NCBI GenBank assembly: GCA_965227155.1
Contig: OZ245731.1
Coordinates: forward strand, 3,410,001-3,474,000
DNA: 64,000 nt
Reading direction: 5' to 3'
Source: UBA6059 sp965227155
GTDB taxonomy: Bacteria > Bacteroidota > Bacteroidia > Cytophagales > Cyclobacteriaceae
The notes under the pieces are model-generated. The model was not told where the DNA came from, searched no databases, and was given only the letters and a program-made list of their open reading frames with translations. Below are positions 24,062 through 32,030 of this stretch, in pieces (positions within the stretch are counted from its first letter, which is position 1; every line of letters begins with the position of its first letter). Both the position numbers and the translations under genes were made by a program.

Positions 24062-25078
24062 CTAATGCAGTTGCGCCAAAAATTCCATTGTATCTATACC
24101 ATCGGCATAATTATCCAGCTCTGGTAGCTGAGCCTTTCCCGGGCCAACAGCTTCATCTATCCAATGGCAATGGCTTACTACACATTGAATCTTCTCCTGA
24201 TGTTCTGCCAATAACAATTGCATCTGGGCTTCATTTTCATAAGTTTGATAATAGACCACTGCAGTGGGCGATACCAATTCCTTACTTTCCCGCAAGAGCA
24301 GAACCCCGGAATCCAGGTGTGGCTCTCCATTAACAAGATAGATGCTTTTATTGTAATCGTAGTTATTGCGGTATTTCGTATTGTCAATAAGTGCTGCATA
24401 AGTGGAATCATTCACCACGTCCAGGAAGGCTTTGAAATCATAATCTTTGGGGACGAATATCTTGGACACATTCCTGCAGCCCAGCCCAAAGTAAAGCATA
24501 ATATCGCTGGTAAGCCCATTGATTGCTTCTGTTGATTCCTTGCCGTCCAGCACAGCTACAGCCGTTCTGTTTTGGCGGATGATGTGCGGTTTTTTGTCGA
24601 AATAATACTTGAAATACCTTGCGGTATTATCACTGCCGGTAGCAATAACGGCCTCTGCATTATTGAGACGCTCTGCGATCTCTATGAAATTGGCAAAGGC
24701 GGGTTCTATTTCCTGTAGCCATGCCAGCATGGTTTTCATCAGAAATTCATCTTTGCTGCTCAGCTTGAGCATGGCGGTATGGCCACTGATCAAAACACAC
24801 AACAGGTCGTGAAAACCTACAGCCGGAATATTGCCAGCCATCACAATACCTACCTTTTTGGAATGGGTAGCTTCCGGGTATTGACCGGCCCAGGATTTTA
24901 AATTTTCTTGTTTTAAAAAATGCACAATGCCTTGCAGGGCTATTCCTACAAAATCAGGCATAAACCAGGGGTTTTTGGCATGAGCTACCGCTTTGAGCTG
25001 CTGCAGTTCATCAGCCGGTAAATGTTCGATTTTCTGTCCTAATGCCGCAAAGGCCCTAATTCTAGCGTCGAGATTCAT
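24062..25078 (-). CDS. Acyl-CoA reductase (LuxC-like)
   Basis: A 338-residue protein of the LuxC-like acyl-CoA reductase family in the aldehyde dehydrogenase superfamily. Recognisable parts are VGIVMAGNIPAVGFHDLLCV (nucleotide-binding), IATGSDNTARYFKYYF, HIIRQNRTAVAVLDG and the active-site Cys region YFGLGCRNVSKIFVPKDYDF. It probably reduces acyl-CoA to aldehyde. Bacteroidota genomes commonly place it divergent from a dicluster ferredoxin, as here (25743), although 660 bp separate them in this window. The physiological substrate is unknown; no luxD/luxE or luciferase genes are nearby. Confidence 0.82.
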   Translation of the reverse strand: MNLDARIRAFAALGQKIEHLPADELQQLKAVAHAKNPWFMPDFVGIALQGIVHFLKQENLKSWAGQYPEATHSKKVGIVMAGNIPAVGFHDLLCVLISGHTAMLKLSSKDEFLMKTMLAWLQEIEPAFANFIEIAERLNNAEAVIATGSDNTARYFKYYFDKKPHIIRQNRTAVAVLDGKESTEAINGLTSDIMLYFGLGCRNVSKIFVPKDYDFKAFLDVVNDSTYAALIDNTKYRNNYDYNKSIYLVNGEPHLDSGVLLLRESKELVSPTAVVYYQTYENEAQMQLLLAEHQEKIQCVVSHCHWIDEAVGPGKAQLPELDNYADGIDTMEFLAQLH

Positions 25079-25742
25079 GCCCGCAAAAGTAGGTCAAAAT
25101 TCTTTGTCGTATAAGTCTGTGGTGAGCAACAGGTATTAGTATATACTATTCCTATTTATTCTGAATAAGACTTATTTGGTTTTGGTCATATTATATGAGT
25201 ATAGTAGGATAGTGAGCTTAATTTTCGACTTTTTAATAAACAACTGATCAAAAGAAACTTAAGTGAATAGTTACTTTTTTTTGACAAAAAGTAACCAAAA
25301 GTCAAGGGCTGTATTCATTTTTCAACGGGATACAAGGCAAAAATTGCAGGAAATGAAAAAACTCAAAAATGAAGAATCAGTTGTTTTAAAGTCAATATAT
25401 CTAATTGATAATAAGATTATTATGTCTATTTTATTTCAAAATGTAGCTTCATTTTTTCAAACATTTCATTTCTGGTCTGCATTTTTGCCTTATATCCCTA
25501 AAATGAATAAGGCCCAGGTTTAAAAATCAATTGGTTTGATCCCTTTTCAATATTAAATATTTAAAGGAATTAGGAAAGATTATGGTCTCCACTACAATCA
25601 TGCAGAATCACTTATTTATTTGCCGGGTATCAATTTCAACAGTAGAATCTCTTATTTAAATTTGTGGGGAATGAACAATGCGGTTCGCGTGTTGTTTATT
25701 TGTTGTTTTTAGTATTTCGATCACTTTTAAGAATTTCGAGTT
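25079..25742. other. AT-rich divergent intergenic region
   Basis: 664 bp between the divergent LuxC-like reductase and ferredoxin genes. It holds the A/T hairpin element at 25270-25310 and an open frame (25263-25523) that looks like repeat-derived read-through, not a gene. The right 180 bp probably carries the ferredoxin promoter. Nothing else was recognised. Confidence 0.5.
25270..25310. repeat. A/T hairpin interspersed element
   Basis: Arms GTTACTTTTT (25270-25279) and AAAAAGTAAC (25286-25295) pair perfectly over 10 bp, followed by caaaagtcaagggc. Same design as the element at 2064-2105. Such short hairpin elements are frequent in Bacteroidota intergenic DNA (recollection, not checked). 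Confidence 0.6.
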
Positions 25743-26087
25743 ATGGCTATAATGATTACCGATGAATGCATCAACTGTGGTGCATGCGAACCTGAATGTC
25801 CGAATACTGCTATTTATGAAGGTGGTGTGGAATGGACATGGGCCGGCGGTACAGATTTAAAGGAAGTAGAAATGGAAGACGGATCTACTGTAGATGCCAA
25901 TGAGCCTCAGGAGCCTTATTCCGATGAGTTTTATTATATTGTTTCTGGTAAGTGTACTGAATGCACAGGTTTTCATGAGGAGCCGCAGTGCGCTGCAGTT
26001 TGTCCGGTGGATTGCTGTGTAGATGACCCAGATTACCCGGAAACAGAAGAAGAGCTGCTGGCCAAGAAAGAATGGATGCACGTATAA
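25743..26087 (+). CDS. 4Fe-4S dicluster ferredoxin
   Basis: A 114-residue electron carrier. The first cluster motif is CINCGACEPECP (Cys9, 12, 15, 19). The second has the Alvin-type insertion: CTECTGFHEEPQCAAVCPVD. A 45-residue acidic insert between them (VEWTWAGGTDLKEVEMEDGS) is usual in Bacteroidota versions. It is cytoplasmic and probably feeds low-potential electrons to reductases. It is divergent from the LuxC-like acyl-CoA reductase gene, a recurring pairing, and is followed by a strong terminator. Confidence 0.93.
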   Translation: MAIMITDECINCGACEPECPNTAIYEGGVEWTWAGGTDLKEVEMEDGSTVDANEPQEPYSDEFYYIVSGKCTECTGFHEEPQCAAVCPVDCCVDDPDYPETEEELLAKKEWMHV

Positions 26088-26108
26088 GCGTAAGAAATTA
26101 AGGATTTA

Positions 26109-26140
26109 AAAGCCTTTGTTTCCCTACAAAGGCTTTTTTT
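26109..26140 (+). terminator. Intrinsic terminator after the ferredoxin gene
   Basis: Hairpin AAAGCCTTTGT-ttccct-ACAAAGGCTTT with an 11-bp stem, followed by T residues. A transcript from the ferredoxin gene should end here. Confidence 0.92.
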
Positions 26141-26164
26141 GTGTTCACAGGTTTGGGAAATGCC

Positions 26165-26722
26165 ATGGATTTAAAAGCATACAATCTAACGCCTACTTTT
26201 CGCCTTACATTTTTAATGTGGCTGGCTTTTAGCATTCAGTTTTATTTGCCCATTGACCTTGGCTTTTTAGGTATTTACCCACGCACATTCAGTGGTTTGA
26301 TAGGTATCATTACTTCACCATTGATCCATGGCGACTGGTTCCACATCATGTCCAATACCTTTCCCTTTATCTTTTTGTCAGGTGCAATTGCCATTTTTTA
26401 CCCCAAAATAGCCAATAGGGTACTCGTACAATGTTATTTGTTTACCGGATTGCTGGTGTGGGTATTTGGTCGATCATTTTATCATATCGGGGCCAGTGGT
26501 GTGGTGTATGGTCTGGCTTTTTTCCTCATTTCTCTGGGGCTCTTCCGTAAAGACTTCAAGACATTGCTGATTTCCATCACTACAGTCTCTATCTATGGTG
26601 GGCTCGTTTACGGATTGGTGCCCACGGACACCTATGTATCATGGGAATCGCACCTTATGGGAGCTATAGTAGGTGTAGGTAGCGCACTCGGCATTTCAAA
26701 ATATACCGGTAAAAGTATTTGA
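26165..26722 (+). CDS. Rhomboid-family intramembrane serine protease
   Basis: A 185-residue polytopic membrane protein. The ATG at 26165 (MDLKAYNLTPTFRL) is preferred over a GTG at 26141 that overlaps the terminator. Rhomboid signatures are present: LIHGDWFHIMSN (HxxxN at 60-64), GASG with nucleophile Ser111, and ESHLMGAIVG with catalytic His163. About six membrane helices are predicted. It cleaves membrane protein substrates within the bilayer; the substrate is unknown. It lies between the ferredoxin terminator and an alpha/beta hydrolase gene. Confidence 0.9.
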   Translation: MDLKAYNLTPTFRLTFLMWLAFSIQFYLPIDLGFLGIYPRTFSGLIGIITSPLIHGDWFHIMSNTFPFIFLSGAIAIFYPKIANRVLVQCYLFTGLLVWVFGRSFYHIGASGVVYGLAFFLISLGLFRKDFKTLLISITTVSIYGGLVYGLVPTDTYVSWESHLMGAIVGVGSALGISKYTGKSI

Positions 26723-26819
26723 TCACATCACCGTTAATGGATAGTGCATTCAAATGAATTGAAGATTGCTTCGAGTAATCTATTTTTACACCATTCTCAA
26801 ACTTTAATTTATATTTCCA

Positions 26820-27620
26820 TTGGCTACTATTGACATCAACGGCACATCGATTTATTATGAAATTCATGGAGAGGGTAAAGAGACCCTACTTTTCAGTCAT
26901 GGTTTGTTGTGGAGTGGCAAAATGTTTGGCCCCCAGGTGGATTATTTTAAAACACGTTTTAGAGTAGTGACCTACGACCATTGCGGTCAGGGTAGAAGTG
27001 GAGGTAGAGCCACCGGCTATGATATGGATAGCCTCACGGACGATGCTGCAAGCCTTATTGAAAAGCTGAATCTTGGGCCTTGCCATGTGGCTGGCTTAAG
27101 CATGGGAGGCTTTGTAGCTATGCGATTGGCGGCACGAAGGCCTGAGCTAGTCAAATCCTTAATTTTGATGGAAACATCAGCAGGTCCTGAGGTGTACACT
27201 TTCAAATACAACCTCCTGAATACTGTTGTGAAGCTTTTTGGTGTAAAGGTGGTTACCAATCAGGTGATGCCCATCATGTTTGGACAAACCTTTTTGAATG
27301 ATGCTAATCGTACTGATGAAAAAGCGCACTGGACAAAAGAGCTGCAAAGCAACCAAAAGTCTATTGTGAAGGCTGTAAAGGGCGTAATCGACAGGGAAGG
27401 TATTGTTGACGAACTTCGTAACATCACTATTCCAACATTGATAGTGGTAGGTGATGAAGATGTAGCCACACCCCCTGATAAGGCCAAGACCATCCATGAG
27501 CATATCGCAGGAAGCGAATTGAAAATCATCAAAGGTGCAGGGCACACCAGCACCATCGAGGAACCCCGACAAGTCAATCAAGCAATTGAGAAATTTCTGA
27601 ATAGAATTGTACAACATTAA
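26820..27620 (+). CDS. Alpha/beta hydrolase (AB hydrolase-1 fold)
   Basis: A 266-residue cytoplasmic serine hydrolase. The start codon seems to be TTG at 26820, since the reading frame begins ATIDINGTSIYYEIHGEG with the usual strand order and no ATG in frame upstream. The HGLLWSG oxyanion region, nucleophile elbow AGLSMGGF (Ser94), acid in VVGDEDVATPP and His in KGAGHTSTIEEP are all in place. It resembles 3-oxoadipate enol-lactonase or haloperoxidase-like hydrolases, but the substrate cannot be assigned. The end lies 10 bp before the S9 peptidase start, so the two may be cotranscribed. Confidence 0.88.
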   Translation: MATIDINGTSIYYEIHGEGKETLLFSHGLLWSGKMFGPQVDYFKTRFRVVTYDHCGQGRSGGRATGYDMDSLTDDAASLIEKLNLGPCHVAGLSMGGFVAMRLAARRPELVKSLILMETSAGPEVYTFKYNLLNTVVKLFGVKVVTNQVMPIMFGQTFLNDANRTDEKAHWTKELQSNQKSIVKAVKGVIDREGIVDELRNITIPTLIVVGDEDVATPPDKAKTIHEHIAGSELKIIKGAGHTSTIEEPRQVNQAIEKFLNRIVQH

Positions 27621-27630
27621 AAATCCCAAT

Positions 27631-30366
27631 ATGAGAGCTTATCTACTATTATGTTTTTTACTATGCCTTGTGGGCGTAACACCGGCTCAGGAAAAGTTTG
27701 GTGATAATGAAGCTTACCAATGGTCTGCCGATGATATTACCAAAATGTCTTTCTTAACAGATGGTGTTTTTTCCGATGAGGGCACCATGGTGGCCTGGGT
27801 GAAGCGCAGACCTTCAAAAGAAAAAAACAAGTACGTTTCTGATTTATACCTCACAAGGCTTACCATCAAAAATCAGGATGGAAGCTTTAAAACTACACAG
27901 CTTACACGGTCTGACGACTCGGATTCCAACCCAGTGTTTAGCACCAATGGAGAAACGATCTACTTCCTTTCTTCCAGGGACGAAGGTAAGGCCATTTGGG
28001 CGATCAGTATCTGGGGTGGGGAGCCCTACAAGCTGGACTCTTTTGATGTTTCTATTAGCAGTTTGAAAAGATACAACACCAACTATCTTGCTTTTGAGGC
28101 AGAGGAGGGGGAAAGCTATTATGAAAAGCAACTGGAAAAGGCTAACGACGATGTGAAGGTCATAGAAGATACTACTCATTTTAAAACCAGCCGTGTATTT
28201 AGCTATCATATTGAAGAAAAAACTACAGTACGGTTGACAGATAATGAATTTCCTATCATGGAATATGCCATAGCCGATAACGGCCAATGGTTGGTTACCA
28301 GCCACATGATGTCACCACATTACCCTGCCGATGGCCAGCCAAAGCCTGAATATTTTCTATGGGATATCGCTAACGGGACAAAGACACAGATCCTTCAGGA
28401 AGGCTTTCAAACCCCGGGTAATTTTTCGTTTTTGTCGTCTGTAAGCGGATTTTATTTTACGGCAGAAAGATCTTCAGATCCGGAATGGAATGGCGCCGGT
28501 ATAAGTCTGCTTTATTATTTTGATCTGAAGGAAAAATCACCTGTGCCTGTGCCGCTGGACCATGATTGGGGTCTGGGAATGGGCTATAATGTGATGGGAG
28601 ACCATCTAGTAGCATCATTGGCCAATGGTGCAACGGACATCACGGCCATGTATGAAAAAACAGCTGATGGCTGGCAAAAACATACTATCAATGCAGGTAA
28701 GTATGATGAACATTTTCGGGTATTGGATATAAGCAAAAATGGGAATAAATGGCTTTATGACTATTCTACTGCCAGTACACCAACACAATATCGGATCAGT
28801 GATTTTGATAATGGGCGAAGGTCAAAGACTTTATCGGAAGGTGCATTGTTGACAGATATTAACCCGCACCTGAAGAAGAAGCCACTGGTTAAGTCAGAAG
28901 TCATTTACTGGGAAGGCGCTTTGAATGAACAGGTTAACGGCATCCTCTATTATCCAAAAGATTATGACGAGAACAAGGAATACCCGCTCATTGTGGGAAT
29001 CCATGGTGGACCCTCCGGTGTAGATCGGGATCGTTGGGGTGATCGCTGGGCTTATTATCCGCACTTGATGGCAGAAAGAGGCGTGTTCTTCCTCAAACCC
29101 AATTACCATGGTTCATCCAATCACGGACAAAAGTTTGTGGAATCCATCAAAGGTCATTATTACGAATATGAGCTGGAAGATATACTCAACGGCATCAACT
29201 ATCTCGATGAGCAAGGTAAGGTAGATAAGACCATGATGGGTGTTATGGGCTGGTCTAACGGTGCTATCCTTACTACGATGCTCACTGTAGAATACCCCGG
29301 CTTATTTAAGGCTGCTGCAGCTGGGGCCGGTGATGTAAACTGGACTTCAGATTTTGGTACCTGCCGGTTTGGAGTGACTTTTGACCAAAGCTATTTTGGA
29401 GGTGCGCCCTGGGACAACACGGGCAGCCAGATTTTCAATGAAAACTATATCATCAAAAGTCCACTCTTTGAGATGGAAAAGGTGAAAACGCCTACCATTA
29501 TTTTTCATGGTAGTGAAGACCGTGCCGTGCCCAGAGACCAGGGTTGGGAGTATTACCGGGCCTTACAGCAAATCGGTCAGGCACCGGTGAGGTTTTTGTG
29601 GTTTCCCGGACAGCCCCATGGTTTACAAAAGCTGAGCCACCAAAAGCGTAAAATGGAGGAGGAAATTGCCTGGTTTGATCAATACCTCTTTGAAAATGAG
29701 CCTGATAGGTTGATGGAGGTTTTTAAGGAAGACAGCCCCCTTGGAAGCCTGATTACCAAATCATCTGCTTCTCAGCAGGAGGGCCTATTTGGATTACTGC
29801 AAGAGGGAAAGCTTATACCGGAAGTGGCTGCCCTGGATGCCGATACCATCTCTATAGGCTTGTTTGAAGTCACAAACGCTCAATTCAAGGCTTACAAAGG
29901 CGAACACAACTTCCCTGCTGTTGAAGGTAATCATCCGGTAAGTGGGTTATCGCTGAGTGATGTGCAGGGATATCTTTCCTGGTTAAATAATTTGACAGGT
30001 AAGCAGTATCGATTACCCAATGCCAATGAAGCTAAAGCACTCCAAAAGAAGGCGGTGGAGATTGGCATGAAAGAGAATACCCTCAACTATTGGGCGGGTT
30101 ATGAAATTACTGTCGATGAAGTAGCTGCTTTCAGACAAAAATTAAAGGAGATCGACGGTTCATTGCTGATGCCGGTGGGTAGCTTTCCCGCTATAGAAAT
30201 CAAGGATGCTAAATTCTTTGATGTTGGGGGCAATGTGTCGGAAATGGATGCCGATGGCAATACCTATGGCTATAGTGCTTACGATTATGTAGACAAAAAA
30301 GAAGCTAACCCTGACAGGACAAATACCAGAACAGGATTTAGGGTGATTCTGGAAAAGGCTAATTGA
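27631..30366 (+). CDS. S9 prolyl oligopeptidase-family peptidase with SUMF1-like C-terminal extension
   Basis: A 911-residue exported protein; the ATG at 27631 gives the signal peptide MRAYLLLCFLLCLVGVTPAQ. Residues about 30-430 are a beta-propeller of the DPP4/acylaminoacyl peptidase type. The alpha/beta hydrolase domain follows: GIHGGPSG, nucleophile GWSNG (Ser542), Asp630 in HGSEDRAVP and His663 in PGQPHGL. After residue about 700 the protein continues for about 200 residues with a formylglycine-enzyme-like (SUMF1) pattern: SIGLFEVTNAQFKAYKGEHN, YRLPNANEAKAL, GGNVSEM, RTGFRVIL. The SUMF1-like part is short and probably binds, not catalyses. Confidence 0.85.
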   Translation: MRAYLLLCFLLCLVGVTPAQEKFGDNEAYQWSADDITKMSFLTDGVFSDEGTMVAWVKRRPSKEKNKYVSDLYLTRLTIKNQDGSFKTTQLTRSDDSDSNPVFSTNGETIYFLSSRDEGKAIWAISIWGGEPYKLDSFDVSISSLKRYNTNYLAFEAEEGESYYEKQLEKANDDVKVIEDTTHFKTSRVFSYHIEEKTTVRLTDNEFPIMEYAIADNGQWLVTSHMMSPHYPADGQPKPEYFLWDIANGTKTQILQEGFQTPGNFSFLSSVSGFYFTAERSSDPEWNGAGISLLYYFDLKEKSPVPVPLDHDWGLGMGYNVMGDHLVASLANGATDITAMYEKTADGWQKHTINAGKYDEHFRVLDISKNGNKWLYDYSTASTPTQYRISDFDNGRRSKTLSEGALLTDINPHLKKKPLVKSEVIYWEGALNEQVNGILYYPKDYDENKEYPLIVGIHGGPSGVDRDRWGDRWAYYPHLMAERGVFFLKPNYHGSSNHGQKFVESIKGHYYEYELEDILNGINYLDEQGKVDKTMMGVMGWSNGAILTTMLTVEYPGLFKAAAAGAGDVNWTSDFGTCRFGVTFDQSYFGGAPWDNTGSQIFNENYIIKSPLFEMEKVKTPTIIFHGSEDRAVPRDQGWEYYRALQQIGQAPVRFLWFPGQPHGLQKLSHQKRKMEEEIAWFDQYLFENEPDRLMEVFKEDSPLGSLITKSSASQQEGLFGLLQEGKLIPEVAALDADTISIGLFEVTNAQFKAYKGEHNFPAVEGNHPVSGLSLSDVQGYLSWLNNLTGKQYRLPNANEAKALQKKAVEIGMKENTLNYWAGYEITVDEVAAFRQKLKEIDGSLLMPVGSFPAIEIKDAKFFDVGGNVSEMDADGNTYGYSAYDYVDKKEANPDRTNTRTGFRVILEKAN

Positions 30367-30817
30367 AAATTACCACGTAGGCATTGAGCGAGGTGGCAAT
30401 AATCAGCCATATGGCGTAGGGTGCTAATAATAGCGACTTTAGACCCATATTGCTCCTGTAGTACAACGTTTTTGTGACGATCACGATGGTGAGCAGGCTA
30501 ATGATTATCAGGCCTGCTACTGTGAAATGATAATAGAAAAAGACCGGATTCCAACTGATGTTGAGCACTACCTGAGTCAGGTATAAAAGCAGCAGTTGTT
30601 TCCGGTTTTTGACTTTAGACCATACCAATGCCATATAGATGGAATAGCAGACCATGATGGAAGTCCATCCAGCACCAAAAACCCAACCGGGTGGAGTCCA
30701 GGGAGCTTTGTCAAGGTTCATATACCAATCAGAGGAGGCACCGGTGCTGGAAAACTGCCCACCGATCCAAAGCCCGCCAAAATTGATCGCTAAAAAAATG
30801 ATGAGTCTTACTACCAT
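30359..30817 (-). CDS. tspO: TspO/MBR family tryptophan-rich sensory protein
   Basis: A 152-residue five-helix membrane protein. Family motifs are clear: NLDKAPWTPPGWVFGAGWTS (about 34-53), NISWNPVFFYYH, and the last helix LLLAPYAIWLIIATSLNAYV. TspO binds tetrapyrroles and is linked with porphyrin, light and stress responses in bacteria. The 3' end overlaps the facing S9 peptidase gene by 8 bp. No porphyrin genes are nearby, so a particular pathway cannot be named. Confidence 0.93.
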   Translation of the reverse strand: MVVRLIIFLAINFGGLWIGGQFSSTGASSDWYMNLDKAPWTPPGWVFGAGWTSIMVCYSIYMALVWSKVKNRKQLLLLYLTQVVLNISWNPVFFYYHFTVAGLIIISLLTIVIVTKTLYYRSNMGLKSLLLAPYAIWLIIATSLNAYVVIFN

Positions 30818-30940
30818 ATTTTCAAAGGTACAAAAATGATTTGGCCATAATCACAGGAAGATAGTGTACCTAAAAGAATTAAGGTAATACTAAATAGTGC
30901 AGCATAATTATTATATTAGTGTAGCCAAATTGCTACTACT

Positions 30941-31441
30941 ATGAGTGTGCCATCGAACAAAACCTCAGAATTCAATATTCAAAAAAGCCTAAAAAGAGCA
31001 AGAAGAGGAAAGGAAGGGAAAACCAAATGGGCTCTGGACTTTAAAAACAAGGAATACAGCTGGTCCAACAGGATGGAACGCATTGGTATTATAAGACAAA
31101 GACTTCCTTATGATGCTCTAGAAACCATAAGTAAAAAAGCTGGTCTATCTATAAAGCAGTTGCTTACCCATTTTAGTATACCCCAAACTACTTACAATAA
31201 GAAGAAGAGGGAAAATGAATTGCTTTCTGAAAGGGAAAGTGAAATGATTGTATTGTTAATAGAGCTGTTAGATTTTGGTCAAGATGTCTTTAATAATGAA
31301 ATAGATAAGTTTCACCGATGGCTGAGAAAGCCTAATATATCTTTAGGTGGTAACACACCTAATTCTTTATTTGATTCGATGACAGGTATCCAGGAGGTGC
31401 GTAACGCACTGCATAGACTTGAATATGGCAATCTGGCTTAA
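30941..31441 (+). CDS. Xre/MbcA/ParS-type (DUF2384) antitoxin
   Basis: A 166-residue antitoxin. The first about 100 residues include a helix-turn-helix-like part (LETISKKAGLSIKQLLTHFS). The C-terminus, LLDFGQDVFNNEIDKFHRWL, then RKPNISLGGNTPNSLFDSMT and EVRNALHRLEYG, is the MbcA/ParS toxin-binding domain, whose last residues plug the RES active site. It abuts the RES toxin gene with no gap. It probably autorepresses its promoter upstream of 30941. Confidence 0.92.
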   Translation: MSVPSNKTSEFNIQKSLKRARRGKEGKTKWALDFKNKEYSWSNRMERIGIIRQRLPYDALETISKKAGLSIKQLLTHFSIPQTTYNKKKRENELLSERESEMIVLLIELLDFGQDVFNNEIDKFHRWLRKPNISLGGNTPNSLFDSMTGIQEVRNALHRLEYGNLA

Positions 31442-31909
31442 ATGAGAGTATTCAGAGTTGAGCGGGAAAAATACCTACCTAACACCCTAAAAGGTATTGG
31501 AGCTGCTTTTACAGAAGGATTCAGGTGGAATAGCCTCAATACATTTCTGGTTTACACTTCAGAATCTCGTGCACTCGCCACCTTAGAAGTTTCAGTGCAT
31601 TTAGATCTCAATGAAGACCTACCTAACGATAGGTACTACGTAGAAATTGAAATTCCAGAAGACGTACCTTTGTTAGAAATTAGCATGGAAGATTTACCTG
31701 AAGGATGGGATTTCAGGCCTCCCATATTGGAAACTCAATATATTGGTGATGATTTTGTAGTAAGTGGTGAAGCAGCAGTTTTGAAAGTACCGAGTTGCAT
31801 AGTTCCGCAGGAGTTCAATTACCTTATAAATCCTTCCCATCCTGATGCTTCAAAAATCAAATTAGTTTCTGCTGTCCGTATGCGTTTTGATCCTAGATTT
31901 AACAAATAG
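31442..31909 (+). CDS. RES-domain toxin (NAD+ phosphorylase type)
   Basis: A 155-residue RES toxin; family members degrade NAD+ to stop growth. Visible features are MRVFRVEREKY, VYTSESRALATLEVSVHLDL (the conserved Ser/Glu helix), LPEGWDFRPP, and QYIGDDFVVSGEAAVLKVPS with VPQEFNYLINPSHPD, the classic W...VPS...NxLxNPxHP pattern. It starts immediately after the antitoxin stop, so translation is coupled. It appears full length and intact. Confidence 0.93.
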   Translation: MRVFRVEREKYLPNTLKGIGAAFTEGFRWNSLNTFLVYTSESRALATLEVSVHLDLNEDLPNDRYYVEIEIPEDVPLLEISMEDLPEGWDFRPPILETQYIGDDFVVSGEAAVLKVPSCIVPQEFNYLINPSHPDASKIKLVSAVRMRFDPRFNK

Positions 31910-32030
31910 CGTCAATATCAACTAGTGCTTTACCGGTATTTGTATTTAAGTCTAATTGCTTTAGCCTACCATCCCTTTTGGTTTGATTTTACTAATCAGT
32001 ACTCGTATATTCATTCAAAATATCAAAATC

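Noticed and set aside
25263..25523. 86-codon open frame after the A/T hairpin
   Set aside because: It begins inside an interspersed repeat, and similar read-through is expected from that element.
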